Shown: positions 23,774 through 31,833 of the stretch, piece after piece
Position numbering within the stretch: position 1 is the first letter of the stretch
Layout of the letters: each line of letters opens with the position of its first letter
Assembly (NCBI GenBank): GCA_009728235.1
Contig: WNZI01000027.1
Location: 1 to 43,062 of the forward strand
Reading direction: 5' to 3'
From: Vibrio cholerae
GTDB lineage: Bacteria; Actinomycetota; Actinomycetes; Actinomycetales; Micrococcaceae
DNA length: 43,062 nt
Position numbers and translations under genes: made by a program
The notes under the pieces: model-generated
The model's input: the letters and a program-made list of their open reading frames with translations, nothing else
Told to the model about the DNA's origin: nothing
Database searches by the model: none

Positions 23774-25509
23774 TGGAGTGGGCCGAAAACATACTGTCGA
23801 CCGCCGCCGGGAACGCGATTGAGAAGCTCATTACTTTTCTCGCAGGGTGGGTAGTCCAGATATTGACGGAGATACTGAACTTCGTCGGGACGTGGTGGTT
23901 GAAGATCGGGGCGCCTTCAATGGGGGAGGGCTCCGCGACTGAGCGGATTCAGACGTCGACGGTGCTTTTCGTCGGTGTGGCCGGTGTCTTCGGTACTGCC
24001 TTCGCGCTGATCAAGATCGCCCGCGATCAGGACCGCAACTCGGCGGAGAACCTGGTGATGGGAATGGTCCGCACCATTCTGACAACGGCGATCGCGGTCC
24101 CCATGGTGGCGCTGCTGTTCGCTGCGACTGATGAGCTCGCACCGTGGTTGGTCACAACCATCTCCGGGTCCGCGCAGGAGGACGGACTTGGGCAAGCTAT
24201 GGGGCTGGACGCTATCGCGGGCGGGACGATGACGATGCAACTCGCCGGCATCATCTTGTTCATCATTCCTTTGGCCCTGTTGGGGGCGATCCTGAACGCG
24301 CTGATCGTCATTTTCTCCTACGGCATGGCGATCGCCCTGTGCGGTGTCCTACCGATTTTCGCCGCTGCCTCGCAAACCGAGCGCGGCCGGAAGTCCTTCG
24401 ACAAGGCTGTGGCATGGCTCGCTGCCGTGGTGCTGTTCAAACCTGCTGCGGCGATTCTCTACGGGGCTGGACTCGCGTTGCTCAGAGGTATCGAGGGCAC
24501 GGCCGAGAACGAGCTGGGGAACACGATGATCAGCCTGATCACTGGCCTCGTCGTGATCCTCAGCGCCTCCGTTGCGATGCCTGCCCTGGCGAAGGTCCTC
24601 GTTCCGGCGATCAGCGCTGGACCGCAGGGGATGGGCGCGTCAGGGCTCGCGATGCTCGGTGGAGCACTCGCGCTCGGTGCGGTCACTGCTGGCGTCGGGG
24701 CGGCGGGCATGGCCGCGGCCGGGAGCGCAGGAGGCGCTGGGACCGCAGGCACCGCAGCGGCAACCGACGCGGCGGGCACTGCCGGAACGGCGGGAGCCGC
24801 TAGTGCTGACGGGACGAGCGGCACACCTGCCCTGACCGGAGGCACTGGTTTTGGTGGTGGACCTGGTGGTGCTGGTCCCGGCGGCGGTGACGGAGTCAGC
24901 GGTGGTGCTGCCTCGAGCGGTGGGGCCGGAGCTGATGGTGGTGCTGGTTCTGGTGGCGGCACTGGTGGATCCGGAAGTGCTGGTGATTCTGGTGGTTTCA
25001 CTGGTGGACCGACGGGTGCAGAGCAGCAAGCTCAGCGATCCGGCGCACCGGGGGCCACGGAGACCGGAGCGGACAGCAACAACAGTGGAGGAGCTGGTGG
25101 AGGTGCTGGTGCCGAGTCTGGTGGTGGCGCAGGCGGACCGACAGGTGCGGAGCGGCAGACAGCTAGCTCGGGGGCACCTGCTCAGACGGAGGGACGCACT
25201 GGGCCCGGTTCAGGTGATGGAGGGCCCAACGGGTCAGGGGGCGGTCCAGCGGGCGCTGAGCCGTCATCTGGGTCAAATGCTCCTTCGACGGGGTCTGCCG
25301 TGCCGGATGGTGACGCCGGTGGCGGACCACAGGCACCTACGGGTGCGAACAGCGAGTCTCCGACGGCACAGGGGTACCGGGATGGAGCCCCTGGTGGGGC
25401 GGAGAAGTCGGCAGAGAGATCGTTGCTTGCCCAACAGCGCATCGAGTTCGCATTGCGGGACGCGGCAAAGGACATGGAACGCGGGATGGAAAGCGGGAAT
25501 GACGTATGA
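23773..25509 (+). CDS. VirB6/TrbL-like polytopic transfer protein with glycine-rich tail
   Basis: A 578-residue protein. Residues 1-330 hold about seven to eight membrane helices (LITFLAGWVVQILTEILNFV, IQTSTVLFVGVAGVFGTAFA, ILFIIPLALLGAILNALIVI and others), the VirB6/TrbL core that forms part of the inner-membrane channel. From about residue 330 the protein becomes a low-complexity Gly/Ala/Ser tail, with the motif GGPTGAE-(Q/R)-Q and SGAP repeated (near 413-425 and 455-468). The last 40 residues are a charged helix (LLAQQRIEFALRDAAKDMER). The tail should be cytoplasmic or external depending on helix count. The start overlaps the previous stop and the stop overlaps the SCO6880 start. Confidence 0.85.
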   Translation: MEWAENILSTAAGNAIEKLITFLAGWVVQILTEILNFVGTWWLKIGAPSMGEGSATERIQTSTVLFVGVAGVFGTAFALIKIARDQDRNSAENLVMGMVRTILTTAIAVPMVALLFAATDELAPWLVTTISGSAQEDGLGQAMGLDAIAGGTMTMQLAGIILFIIPLALLGAILNALIVIFSYGMAIALCGVLPIFAAASQTERGRKSFDKAVAWLAAVVLFKPAAAILYGAGLALLRGIEGTAENELGNTMISLITGLVVILSASVAMPALAKVLVPAISAGPQGMGASGLAMLGGALALGAVTAGVGAAGMAAAGSAGGAGTAGTAAATDAAGTAGTAGAASADGTSGTPALTGGTGFGGGPGGAGPGGGDGVSGGAASSGGAGADGGAGSGGGTGGSGSAGDSGGFTGGPTGAEQQAQRSGAPGATETGADSNNSGGAGGGAGAESGGGAGGPTGAERQTASSGAPAQTEGRTGPGSGDGGPNGSGGGPAGAEPSSGSNAPSTGSAVPDGDAGGGPQAPTGANSESPTAQGYRDGAPGGAEKSAERSLLAQQRIEFALRDAAKDMERGMESGNDV

Positions 25510-27038
25510 GCACTGAGCAGCAGATTGTCCGGCAGTACGGCAACATCGCCGAGGACAAGACGGCGGGGTTAATGGGGTTCACCATGGCCTCGACCGCTGT
25601 CCTGGGTGTCGGAGCGGTGGGCGTATTCATCGCGATCATGATGTCGCAGATCTGGGTGGCGATCGGGCTCGCCGTTCTCGCGTTAGCCGTGGCCGCGGTG
25701 CTCGGGTCGAAGGATCGGTACGGCCGTTCTAAGCCGGAGCGGTGGATTGCCCGCAGCATGCACACCAAGGGCAAGAAAGCAGGAGCCACTACCTACAAGG
25801 CAGGGCCGGTGTCGCAGATCCCGGACGGTTCGTTCCGCGCTCCGGGCCTGCTGGCCGCGGCGGAGCTGATCGACTTTCAGGACCTTTTCGGCAAGGAGGG
25901 CGTCATGCTGTGGCACCCACGGTTGAAAACCGGAACTGTGTTCTTCTCCACCAACTCCTCCGGTCTGGGGTTGCTCGATCAGGACCGGGTGAACCGCCTG
26001 GTCGGTTCGTGGGCGGCCTTCCAGCGTGACGCCGGATCGAACGCCCGGGTCGAGCAGATCGCAGTGACCACCCAGTCGACCACCGACCCCGGCGAACGTC
26101 TCCCGGACGCGGTGGCCGTGGCACGGCAGCAGGCAGGGAACCACGAGGTTCCGTCCTTCGCCCGGCAGGTCATGGACGACGTAGTGCACAACCTCAACCA
26201 CAATGTCCCCAAGCTCGAGCAGTGGGTATCGCTGACGTTCAGCGGCAAGGCCAGTGACCAGGGCCGGGCGCCGGAGCGCACCGCCGACGAGCTGGTGTCC
26301 GACGTGAAGTCCCTACTGCAAGGGTTCATCGAGGAGTTGGAGTCCGCGGGTGCGGGCAGTGTGGCGCTGATGAAGGCCACGGACCTGACGGATCAGACCT
26401 ATGTGGCGTACAACCCACTGGGCGCGGCAGCGGTGGAACGGGCCCGTCTGACCGGTACCGGCACGGGATTGACGTGGCATGAGGTCGGTCCGGCCTCAGC
26501 ACGGACGGTCGGGTTTCCGGGTCGGTACGAGCACGCCGGTGTCGTGTCGAAGTCCTGGCAGATGTTCCGGCCGCCGGCCGGAACGTTCCGGGAGAACGCG
26601 CTGGTGGCGCTGTTGAGCCCGGATTCGAGCATGGTGCAGAAGCGGGTCACCGTGTTCTACCGGCCGCAGCCGCCGGAGAAGTCAGCGGTGCAGGTTCAGG
26701 AAGCGTTGACCAACGCGCAGTTCGCCACGAACCAGAAGGGCCGACGTCCGACCAGCTCGCAGATCATCGCCCTCGAGAAGGCGCGCAAAGCTGAGCGGGA
26801 GCAGGCCGAGGGCGCAGCCCTGGTGCGGTTCGCGATCGGGATCACCGCAACCGTCCACACCCCGGAGCAGCTGCCTCAGGTGGAGGCGTCCATCATGCGC
26901 AACGCGTCGAGCGGGATCCAGATGCGGGTGCGTGGGTGTGATTACAACGACGATGCGGCGTTCGCGTTCAACCTCGGCTTGGGCCTCATCCCAGAAAACG
27001 TCGCCACCATTTCCGCCAGCGTGAGAAAGGCCCTCTAA
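25506..27038 (+). CDS. SCO6880-family type IV secretion protein
   Basis: A 510-residue protein of the actinobacterial family named after SCO6880. Two membrane helices lie near the N-terminus (about 22-45 and 47-65: TMASTAVLGVGAVGVFIAIM, IWVAIGLAVLALAVAAVLGS). A long soluble part follows, with LLAAAELIDFQDLFGKEGVM and the later RPPAGTFRENALVALLSPDS. The N-terminal pair of helices resembles VirB3/PrgI, and the soluble part resembles the N-terminal region of VirB4. It directly precedes the VirB4-type ATPase, with no gap, so the two probably form one VirB3-VirB4 unit at the membrane. Confidence 0.9.
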   Translation: MSTEQQIVRQYGNIAEDKTAGLMGFTMASTAVLGVGAVGVFIAIMMSQIWVAIGLAVLALAVAAVLGSKDRYGRSKPERWIARSMHTKGKKAGATTYKAGPVSQIPDGSFRAPGLLAAAELIDFQDLFGKEGVMLWHPRLKTGTVFFSTNSSGLGLLDQDRVNRLVGSWAAFQRDAGSNARVEQIAVTTQSTTDPGERLPDAVAVARQQAGNHEVPSFARQVMDDVVHNLNHNVPKLEQWVSLTFSGKASDQGRAPERTADELVSDVKSLLQGFIEELESAGAGSVALMKATDLTDQTYVAYNPLGAAAVERARLTGTGTGLTWHEVGPASARTVGFPGRYEHAGVVSKSWQMFRPPAGTFRENALVALLSPDSSMVQKRVTVFYRPQPPEKSAVQVQEALTNAQFATNQKGRRPTSSQIIALEKARKAEREQAEGAALVRFAIGITATVHTPEQLPQVEASIMRNASSGIQMRVRGCDYNDDAAFAFNLGLGLIPENVATISASVRKAL

Positions 27039-28580
27039 ATGTCTGTCTTCGATCAGCTGGTCGACAAGGTCAGCGACAAGTTCTTCGGCAAATCCGTGGC
27101 GGCGACGACGGCGGCCGCCGCGTCCTTCCCGCAGCTCACCGACAAGGGCATCAAGGTGCACGACGGCGGGATGGTGACGTGGGTGGAACCGCCCCCGGAA
27201 TTCACGGCCACCTCGAACCAGACCGCGGGCCTGTGGCCGTTCTGCGTCGGCACGTCCTCGCCTCTGGTGGGGGCGATCCTCGGCCGGAACCTCCTGAACG
27301 GGTCCGTGGTGTGCGGGGATCCGATCAGTCTGTTCCTTCGCGGGATCATCTCTTCCCCGTCCGGGTTCATCCTCGGCCTGAACGGTCGGGGGAAGTCCTC
27401 GGTCGCTGTCCGCATGGCGTTGGCCCTGATTGATCAGGGATTCCTGATCCTGGTGGCAGGGGACCTCAAACCTGACTTCGCCGGCGTCGTGAAGGAAACT
27501 AATGGCCAGATCATCCGCGTGGCCCCCGGTGTCGGGGCGATCAATCCGTTGGACGCCGGGCCACTCTGGAACAGGCTCGGAGGTCTGGAAGCTCCCGTGC
27601 AGCGGCAGATGCGCGCCGAGATTCACAGCCGCCGCCTGATGACCCTCACCGGGCTCATCGAACTCGTGTTCAAGGAGCCCCTGGACGCGAAGAAGCAGGA
27701 GCAAACCGTCCTGTCCATGGCGATCGCCATGGCAGCAGAAAAGGCAGAAGCTGATGGCCGGCAACCTTTGGTCGGCGACGTCGTCGACGTCATCAAAGCA
27801 GGCCCACCGCAGATCCAGTCGGCGCTGCTCATCGAGGAGTCCACGGAGTACCTGCCTCAGGTCAAGAATCTCCTGGCGGGCCTGAACGCGCTCGGCGAGC
27901 ACGGCCCGTTCGGGGATGTGTTCTGCCAGCCGACGACCGAAGAAATGCTCATGGACAAGTCGGTGGACTTCGACATCTCGATGATCGACGAGTCCCAGCT
28001 GATGCTGCGGGCTGCGGTACAGACGGTGTGCTGGTCCTACGGCCAGGCGGGTGTCTCGGCGGCGAAGACCATGGCTGACGCCGGGCTGATGGAGGAACGC
28101 CATCACCTGATGATCATGGACGAGTTGTGGCAGTCGCTGCGGGCCAGCGAGCTGCTGGTCCACCAGATCGACGCCCTGACCCGCCTGAACAGGACCAAGG
28201 GACTGGGTCAGCTGATGATCACGCACTCCATGAAGGACCTGCTGCTCTCCACGGACGAGCTGACGAAGATCGCCACCGGCTTCGTGGAGCGCTCCTCCGT
28301 GAAGATCCTCGGCGGGCTCGCGCAGAACGAGATGAGCCTCATCGAAACGGTGTTCCCGGTCTCCGAGCGGGAGAAAGCCCTGCTGGTCGGATGGTCGGCG
28401 GAAGGGTCGATGAACCCGAACACCGGTCAAGTATCGCCTCCGCCCGGGCGGGGCCGGTTCATGCTGAAAACAGGGGACGAGCCCGGTGTGCCGTTCCGGG
28501 TGAACCTCACTGCCGGGGAGCACCGCGCCCACGACACCAACAAGGCATGGGCTGCTGCGCAGGAGAAGGTGAACCGATGA
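27039..28580 (+). CDS. VirB4-type ATPase of the T4SS
   Basis: A 513-residue cytoplasmic ATPase starting one base after the SCO6880 stop. Walker A is GLNGRGKSS at residues 113-121. Walker B lies in HLMIMDELW at 356-364. The later QLMITHSMKDLL segment carries a conserved glutamine/histidine of this ATPase class. It lacks a long N-terminal domain, which is supplied by the preceding SCO6880 protein. VirB4 ATPases power assembly and substrate transfer. The stop overlaps the next start (ATGA). Confidence 0.92.
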   Translation: MSVFDQLVDKVSDKFFGKSVAATTAAAASFPQLTDKGIKVHDGGMVTWVEPPPEFTATSNQTAGLWPFCVGTSSPLVGAILGRNLLNGSVVCGDPISLFLRGIISSPSGFILGLNGRGKSSVAVRMALALIDQGFLILVAGDLKPDFAGVVKETNGQIIRVAPGVGAINPLDAGPLWNRLGGLEAPVQRQMRAEIHSRRLMTLTGLIELVFKEPLDAKKQEQTVLSMAIAMAAEKAEADGRQPLVGDVVDVIKAGPPQIQSALLIEESTEYLPQVKNLLAGLNALGEHGPFGDVFCQPTTEEMLMDKSVDFDISMIDESQLMLRAAVQTVCWSYGQAGVSAAKTMADAGLMEERHHLMIMDELWQSLRASELLVHQIDALTRLNRTKGLGQLMITHSMKDLLLSTDELTKIATGFVERSSVKILGGLAQNEMSLIETVFPVSEREKALLVGWSAEGSMNPNTGQVSPPPGRGRFMLKTGDEPGVPFRVNLTAGEHRAHDTNKAWAAAQEKVNR

Positions 28581-28783
28581 ACGATCAAGAGAACGGTTCG
28601 GCTGCCACAGTCATCGCGGTCATGGGTGCGATCGCTCTCGCGGTTGGCCTGATCCACCTCGGGGCAGTTCTGACCCCCGTGCCGGTATCCCTGCCGTGGA
28701 ATCCGATCGCCCTGGGTATTGGCCTGATGCGGGGCACGCCGTGGCCGCCGGCGCCACCTGGTTGCTCGGGGCCGAGGCACTGA
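28577..28783 (+). CDS. N-terminal membrane part of the coupling protein (probable frameshift)
   Basis: This frame encodes MNDQENGSAATVIAVMGAIA and continues through a membrane helix to SLPWNPIALGIGLMRG, then changes to a non-protein-like end (TPWPPAPPGCSGPRH). Actinobacterial VirD4 proteins start in just this way: a helix, a loop with NP..L..GL..G, then a second helix. The second helix (HAVAAGATWLLGAEALMVIV) is found in the next frame. One missing G in the GGGG run at 28731-28735 restores a single protein. The alternative is a separate 68-residue protein whose TGA overlaps ATG 28783. Confidence 0.65.
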   Translation: MNDQENGSAATVIAVMGAIALAVGLIHLGAVLTPVPVSLPWNPIALGIGLMRGTPWPPAPPGCSGPRH

Positions 28784-30255
28784 TGGTCATCGTGGCGCTG
28801 GGTTGGTGGGGGACTCGCACCCCCTCGAGGACCAGTAGCGCCGCGCGTCGAATGAGTCCGGGCGGGAAAATGCGTCCGGCCATGGAGGAAGCCCGATTGA
28901 CCGAGGCTGCACGCCTCCACCCTGACGCTGATGGGATCGGCCCGGGCCTGACCATCGGGTACACCGGGGACACCGGTACGAAGGCCGTCATCCAGGGGTG
29001 GCGCGAGTGCTCCGCACACGTATGGGGGACGGGTAGGGGTAAGACGACGACTCAAGTTGTCCGGCATGCCACCGAAGCGCCTGGCCCGTACGTGATGACC
29101 AGCAACAAGGTTGACGGCGTCGCCGAAGTGATCGCCGCCCGGTCCGAGACCGGAACGGTGTGGTTGTTCGACCCGCAGCGAATCTGGCGGGACAGCCACC
29201 GGCCCGCCATGATCTTCAACCCAATCACCTGTGTCACCGATACGGTGAGCGCAGGCGAGGTCGCGTCAATCTTCGAGACGTCCTCGTCTCCCAGTGCGGG
29301 ATCGGGTCGAGGGGACGCCCAGTTCGACTCGCAGGGACGCGACTTCCTCGCCTGGTGCCTCCTCGCCGCCGCTAAAGGTGATGGCACGATGAGGGACGTC
29401 CTGCAGTGGGTGGCCAGTGCTGATTTCGTAGAGCCGGCGGGCCTGCTCGAACAGGCCGGGCATGCAGGTCCGGCATCAGCGTTGAAAGGCATGGGGGACC
29501 AGCCGGAGGACACCCGTGGGTCCGTGGCGGCCAGCGCGCAGCGCATGGCCTCGGCCCTCGTCCACGACGAACTCGTGGCATGGTCGACGCCGACGCCGGG
29601 GGTTCCGATGTTTGACCCGGCCCGGTTCGTCACCGGGAAGGACACGTTGATCCTGCTCTCACAGGACGGCGCCGGTTCCGGGGCTGCATTCGTATCCACC
29701 CTCGTGTACGCGGTGTTCACGGCCGCGCAGCAAGCCGCCCGCCGCGCCGGTGGACGCCTGCCGGTGCCGCTGGTGGCCGACCTGGACGAGGTCGGAAACG
29801 TCGTCAAACTCAGGCAGCTCCCCGAGTGGTACTCCTACTTCGGATCCATGGGCATTGTCGTCAGCGCGTACTTCCAGACACGCGGGCAAGGGATGGCCAT
29901 GCTCGAGCGCACCGGCTGGGACACGCTCTGGTCCGCGGCCGCGATCAAGGTCTACGGCGGCGGGTCCGACGACGACGCGTTCCTCGGCTCGCTGTCCAAG
30001 GTCATCGGTCAGTACGACGCGAAAGTCCGCAGCAGCTCGACGTCGAAGAACGGGTCCTCCCGGTCTGTGCAGACGCAGCGGCGCGACATCATGTCCGTCT
30101 CCCAGCTCTCCGAACTTCCGGCTAACCGGGCGTGGGTGAAGACCTCCAACGGGGGTGGAACCATCGTGCGCACTGTCCCTTGGTTCCGCGACAAGGTGAT
30201 TACCGACCGAATCGGTTCCACGGTCGAACGCATTAAGGCAGGGCAAACCTCGTGA
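28783..30255 (+). CDS. VirD4/TraG-type coupling protein ATPase
   Basis: A coupling protein that brings the DNA-relaxase complex to the transfer channel. From ATG 28783 it is 490 residues. Walker A is GTGRGKTTT about 82 residues in, VPLVADLDEVGNV carries Walker B, and AYFQTRGQGMAM holds the conserved glutamine. The frame is open upstream to 28696 and contains most of a second membrane helix before 28783, which indicates that the true start is in the frame at 28577 and that one base is missing. If translated only from 28783, the protein would lack its normal two-helix anchor. The stop overlaps the start of the DUF4913 gene. Confidence 0.9.
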   Translation: MVIVALGWWGTRTPSRTSSAARRMSPGGKMRPAMEEARLTEAARLHPDADGIGPGLTIGYTGDTGTKAVIQGWRECSAHVWGTGRGKTTTQVVRHATEAPGPYVMTSNKVDGVAEVIAARSETGTVWLFDPQRIWRDSHRPAMIFNPITCVTDTVSAGEVASIFETSSSPSAGSGRGDAQFDSQGRDFLAWCLLAAAKGDGTMRDVLQWVASADFVEPAGLLEQAGHAGPASALKGMGDQPEDTRGSVAASAQRMASALVHDELVAWSTPTPGVPMFDPARFVTGKDTLILLSQDGAGSGAAFVSTLVYAVFTAAQQAARRAGGRLPVPLVADLDEVGNVVKLRQLPEWYSYFGSMGIVVSAYFQTRGQGMAMLERTGWDTLWSAAAIKVYGGGSDDDAFLGSLSKVIGQYDAKVRSSSTSKNGSSRSVQTQRRDIMSVSQLSELPANRAWVKTSNGGGTIVRTVPWFRDKVITDRIGSTVERIKAGQTS

Positions 30256-30626
30256 GTGACGAGTTGAAAACCGGAGAAGACTCCGGCCGGGAAGCTGAGG
30301 CGGTTACTCCTGCTGATCTCGTCGAGTGGGTGGAACACATCGTCTCCAGACTGGAGTCTGTAGATCGCTCGAGTGGGCAGCACTGGTGCTCCCAGTGGTG
30401 GAACCACCCTGAAGCCGTCGACCGTCTCCGTGCCCTGCACGAGCGGTGGCTGGAAGCACAGGCAGACGGCGCGATGTCGAATTGGTGGGTTGGTCACTTC
30501 GACAGCCATGCAAGCATCCTGTTCGCGAAGCGCGGTCCTTTTGGTGAATGTGGGACTACCCATGTAGCCAAAACCACCCGCAGGATCTTGGCCGCGGAGC
30601 AACCTCCAAGCGGATGGTCTTGGTGA
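30252..30626 (+). CDS. DUF4913 family protein
   Basis: A 124-residue soluble protein starting at GTG 30252 within the coupling protein stop (GTGA). An acidic N-terminus leads to LVEWVEHIVSRLE, then WCSQWWNHPEAVDRLRALHE RWLE, and MSNWWVGHFDSHASILFAKR GPFGEC, the signature of DUF4913. The family is widespread beside actinobacterial coupling proteins and relaxases. Its exact function is unknown. Coupling to the VirD4 gene suggests that it helps substrate recruitment or regulation. It is the last gene of the transfer operon; a long dyad follows at 30672. Confidence 0.88.
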   Translation: MSDELKTGEDSGREAEAVTPADLVEWVEHIVSRLESVDRSSGQHWCSQWWNHPEAVDRLRALHERWLEAQADGAMSNWWVGHFDSHASILFAKRGPFGECGTTHVAKTTRRILAAEQPPSGWSW

Positions 30627-30671
30627 GTCGCCTCTAAAGGCCAGCGCTGCAAGCACGGCGTGTTCGCTTTG

Positions 30672-30718
30672 AGGGGACTAAAACAAGGCTTGTTATACAA
30701 GCCTTGTTTTAGTCCCCT
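30672..30718. repeat. Perfect 22-bp dyad holding two 14-bp-phased ACAAGSCTTGT units
   Basis: Arms 30672-30693 and 30697-30718 are perfectly complementary around TAT. ACAAGGCTTGT (30683) and ACAAGCCTTGT (30697) start 14 bp apart, as in the par arrays. It follows the transfer operon and could also stop transcription in both directions. Confidence 0.8.
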
Positions 30719-30750
30719 TAGTCTTTCTGACGTGCTCTTTCGCATCGCCG

Positions 30751-30909
30751 ATGACCCACCACGCCGACCCGCACATGCGCGTCCTTCTCTACCCTGAGAT
30801 AGAGCCGTTCTTTGCCTGCGACGGGGAACACTTGGCTCCGAAACCAGTTGTGGCGGAGTACGGTCCGTCCGGCTGGTCTCCCTACGAATGCCTGGACTTC
30901 TCTAAGTAG
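30751..30909 (+). CDS. Possible small protein of 52 residues
   Basis: An open frame from ATG 30751 to TAG 30907-30909 encoding MTHHADPHMRVLLYPEIEPF and then FACDGEHLAPKPVVAEYGPS and GWSPYECLDFSK. Third codon positions are mostly G or C, and the protein has a balanced composition. There is no clear ribosome binding site. A 68-codon frame on the other strand over the same bases (30718-30924) reads as less protein-like. It lies between the dyad and the copper island. Function unknown and existence uncertain. Confidence 0.35.
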   Translation: MTHHADPHMRVLLYPEIEPFFACDGEHLAPKPVVAEYGPSGWSPYECLDFSK

Positions 30910-30948
30910 ATCGCGTCGGTTCACACCAGACTGCGAACCTCTAACCGA

Positions 30949-31665
30949 TCACGCATTGACCTTGTTGCGTCGTTGAATGAGTGATCGGACTGCTGGGTAT
31001 GCGGTAAGAGATCCTAGAACGAGCCCGATCTGCATGAGGAAGAAAAAGCTGATGTCGGTGGGGGCGGGCATGAAGTTCCCGAAGTGCATGGCCAGCATCC
31101 ATCCACCCATGCCAATGTCGAAGGCCAGGACGGTGACGACAGCCGTCAGTAGTGCGATGCCGACTCTTTTGCCTGTCGGGTTGTGCAGGTCTGCCGTGGA
31201 GACGAAGAAGTACTCGAAGACGAACAGCAGCCCGATAGCCAGTAGGGCGATGACGATGATGAGTACCCAGAGGTTCGTTCCGGCGATGGTTAGTCCGCTG
31301 GCTACAACCAAGGGAACGCCGATGAAGTGCCCTACGGTTGCGGCGGCCCCACCGGGCGTACTGCCGGCGACCGTCCTGCCGTTGAGGTCCTTTTCGGGTT
31401 GCGCACGGCGTCCTTCGGGGCCATTGCTGCGGGTTTTGCCCCACCGGTTGTAGGCCCAGACGCCGAACGGCCCGAGGTAGAGGGCCGAGATTGGCCACAC
31501 CACGTTCATTGCAGCGTTGGGCTGCCGGTGGCCCTTGCCGAAGATGTCGTACAGCACCAGGGCTGCGCTGATGATTCCCAGTGCAACGAAGATCCAAGAC
31601 ACCGGGGTCAACCAGCCCGGTGAAGTCATTTCCATGGACGTCATGTCCATCGCGTCGTCATTCAT
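30949..31665 (-). CDS. DUF4396 family membrane protein
   Basis: A 238-residue membrane protein with a methionine/aspartate-rich N-terminus (MNDDAMDMTSMEMTS), as often seen in copper-related proteins. About five to six helices follow. MNVVWPISALYLGPFGVWAY is the family signature; later helices include VPLVVASGLTIAGTNLWVLI and ISFFFLMQIGLVLGSLTAYP. DUF4396 genes often lie among copper-resistance and DUF305 genes. Transport or sensing activity is unproven. There is a weak purine-rich ribosome binding site. It stands alone, with about 170 bases to the next gene upstream. Confidence 0.85.
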   Translation of the reverse strand: MNDDAMDMTSMEMTSPGWLTPVSWIFVALGIISAALVLYDIFGKGHRQPNAAMNVVWPISALYLGPFGVWAYNRWGKTRSNGPEGRRAQPEKDLNGRTVAGSTPGGAAATVGHFIGVPLVVASGLTIAGTNLWVLIIVIALLAIGLLFVFEYFFVSTADLHNPTGKRVGIALLTAVVTVLAFDIGMGGWMLAMHFGNFMPAPTDISFFFLMQIGLVLGSLTAYPAVRSLIQRRNKVNA

Positions 31666-31833
31666 AGTGGTAGCTGCTTTCTCGTAAGTGTTTTCGTGTT
31701 CGCGGGAGTTTCTCGTGAGGTTGGTGCGGGCAGCACTTAAGTGAAGTGCGTTTAGCGGTTCAGGACTGCTAATCGAGCTGTCCGTGCTGTTACTGACGAC
31801 CGTTTAGCCCTGGGTGGGCGGCGCCATTGAAGG

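Noticed and set aside
26682-28532. 616-codon open frame on the minus strand opposite the SCO6880 and VirB4 genes
   Set aside because: It mirrors two well-supported genes, is rich in His/Arg/Asp/Gly as expected of antisense frames in GC-rich DNA, and has no motif.
30718-30924. 68-codon minus-strand frame near the dyad
   Set aside because: It starts in the dyad flank and is very arginine-rich; the opposite-strand 52-residue frame looks more protein-like, though neither is secure.
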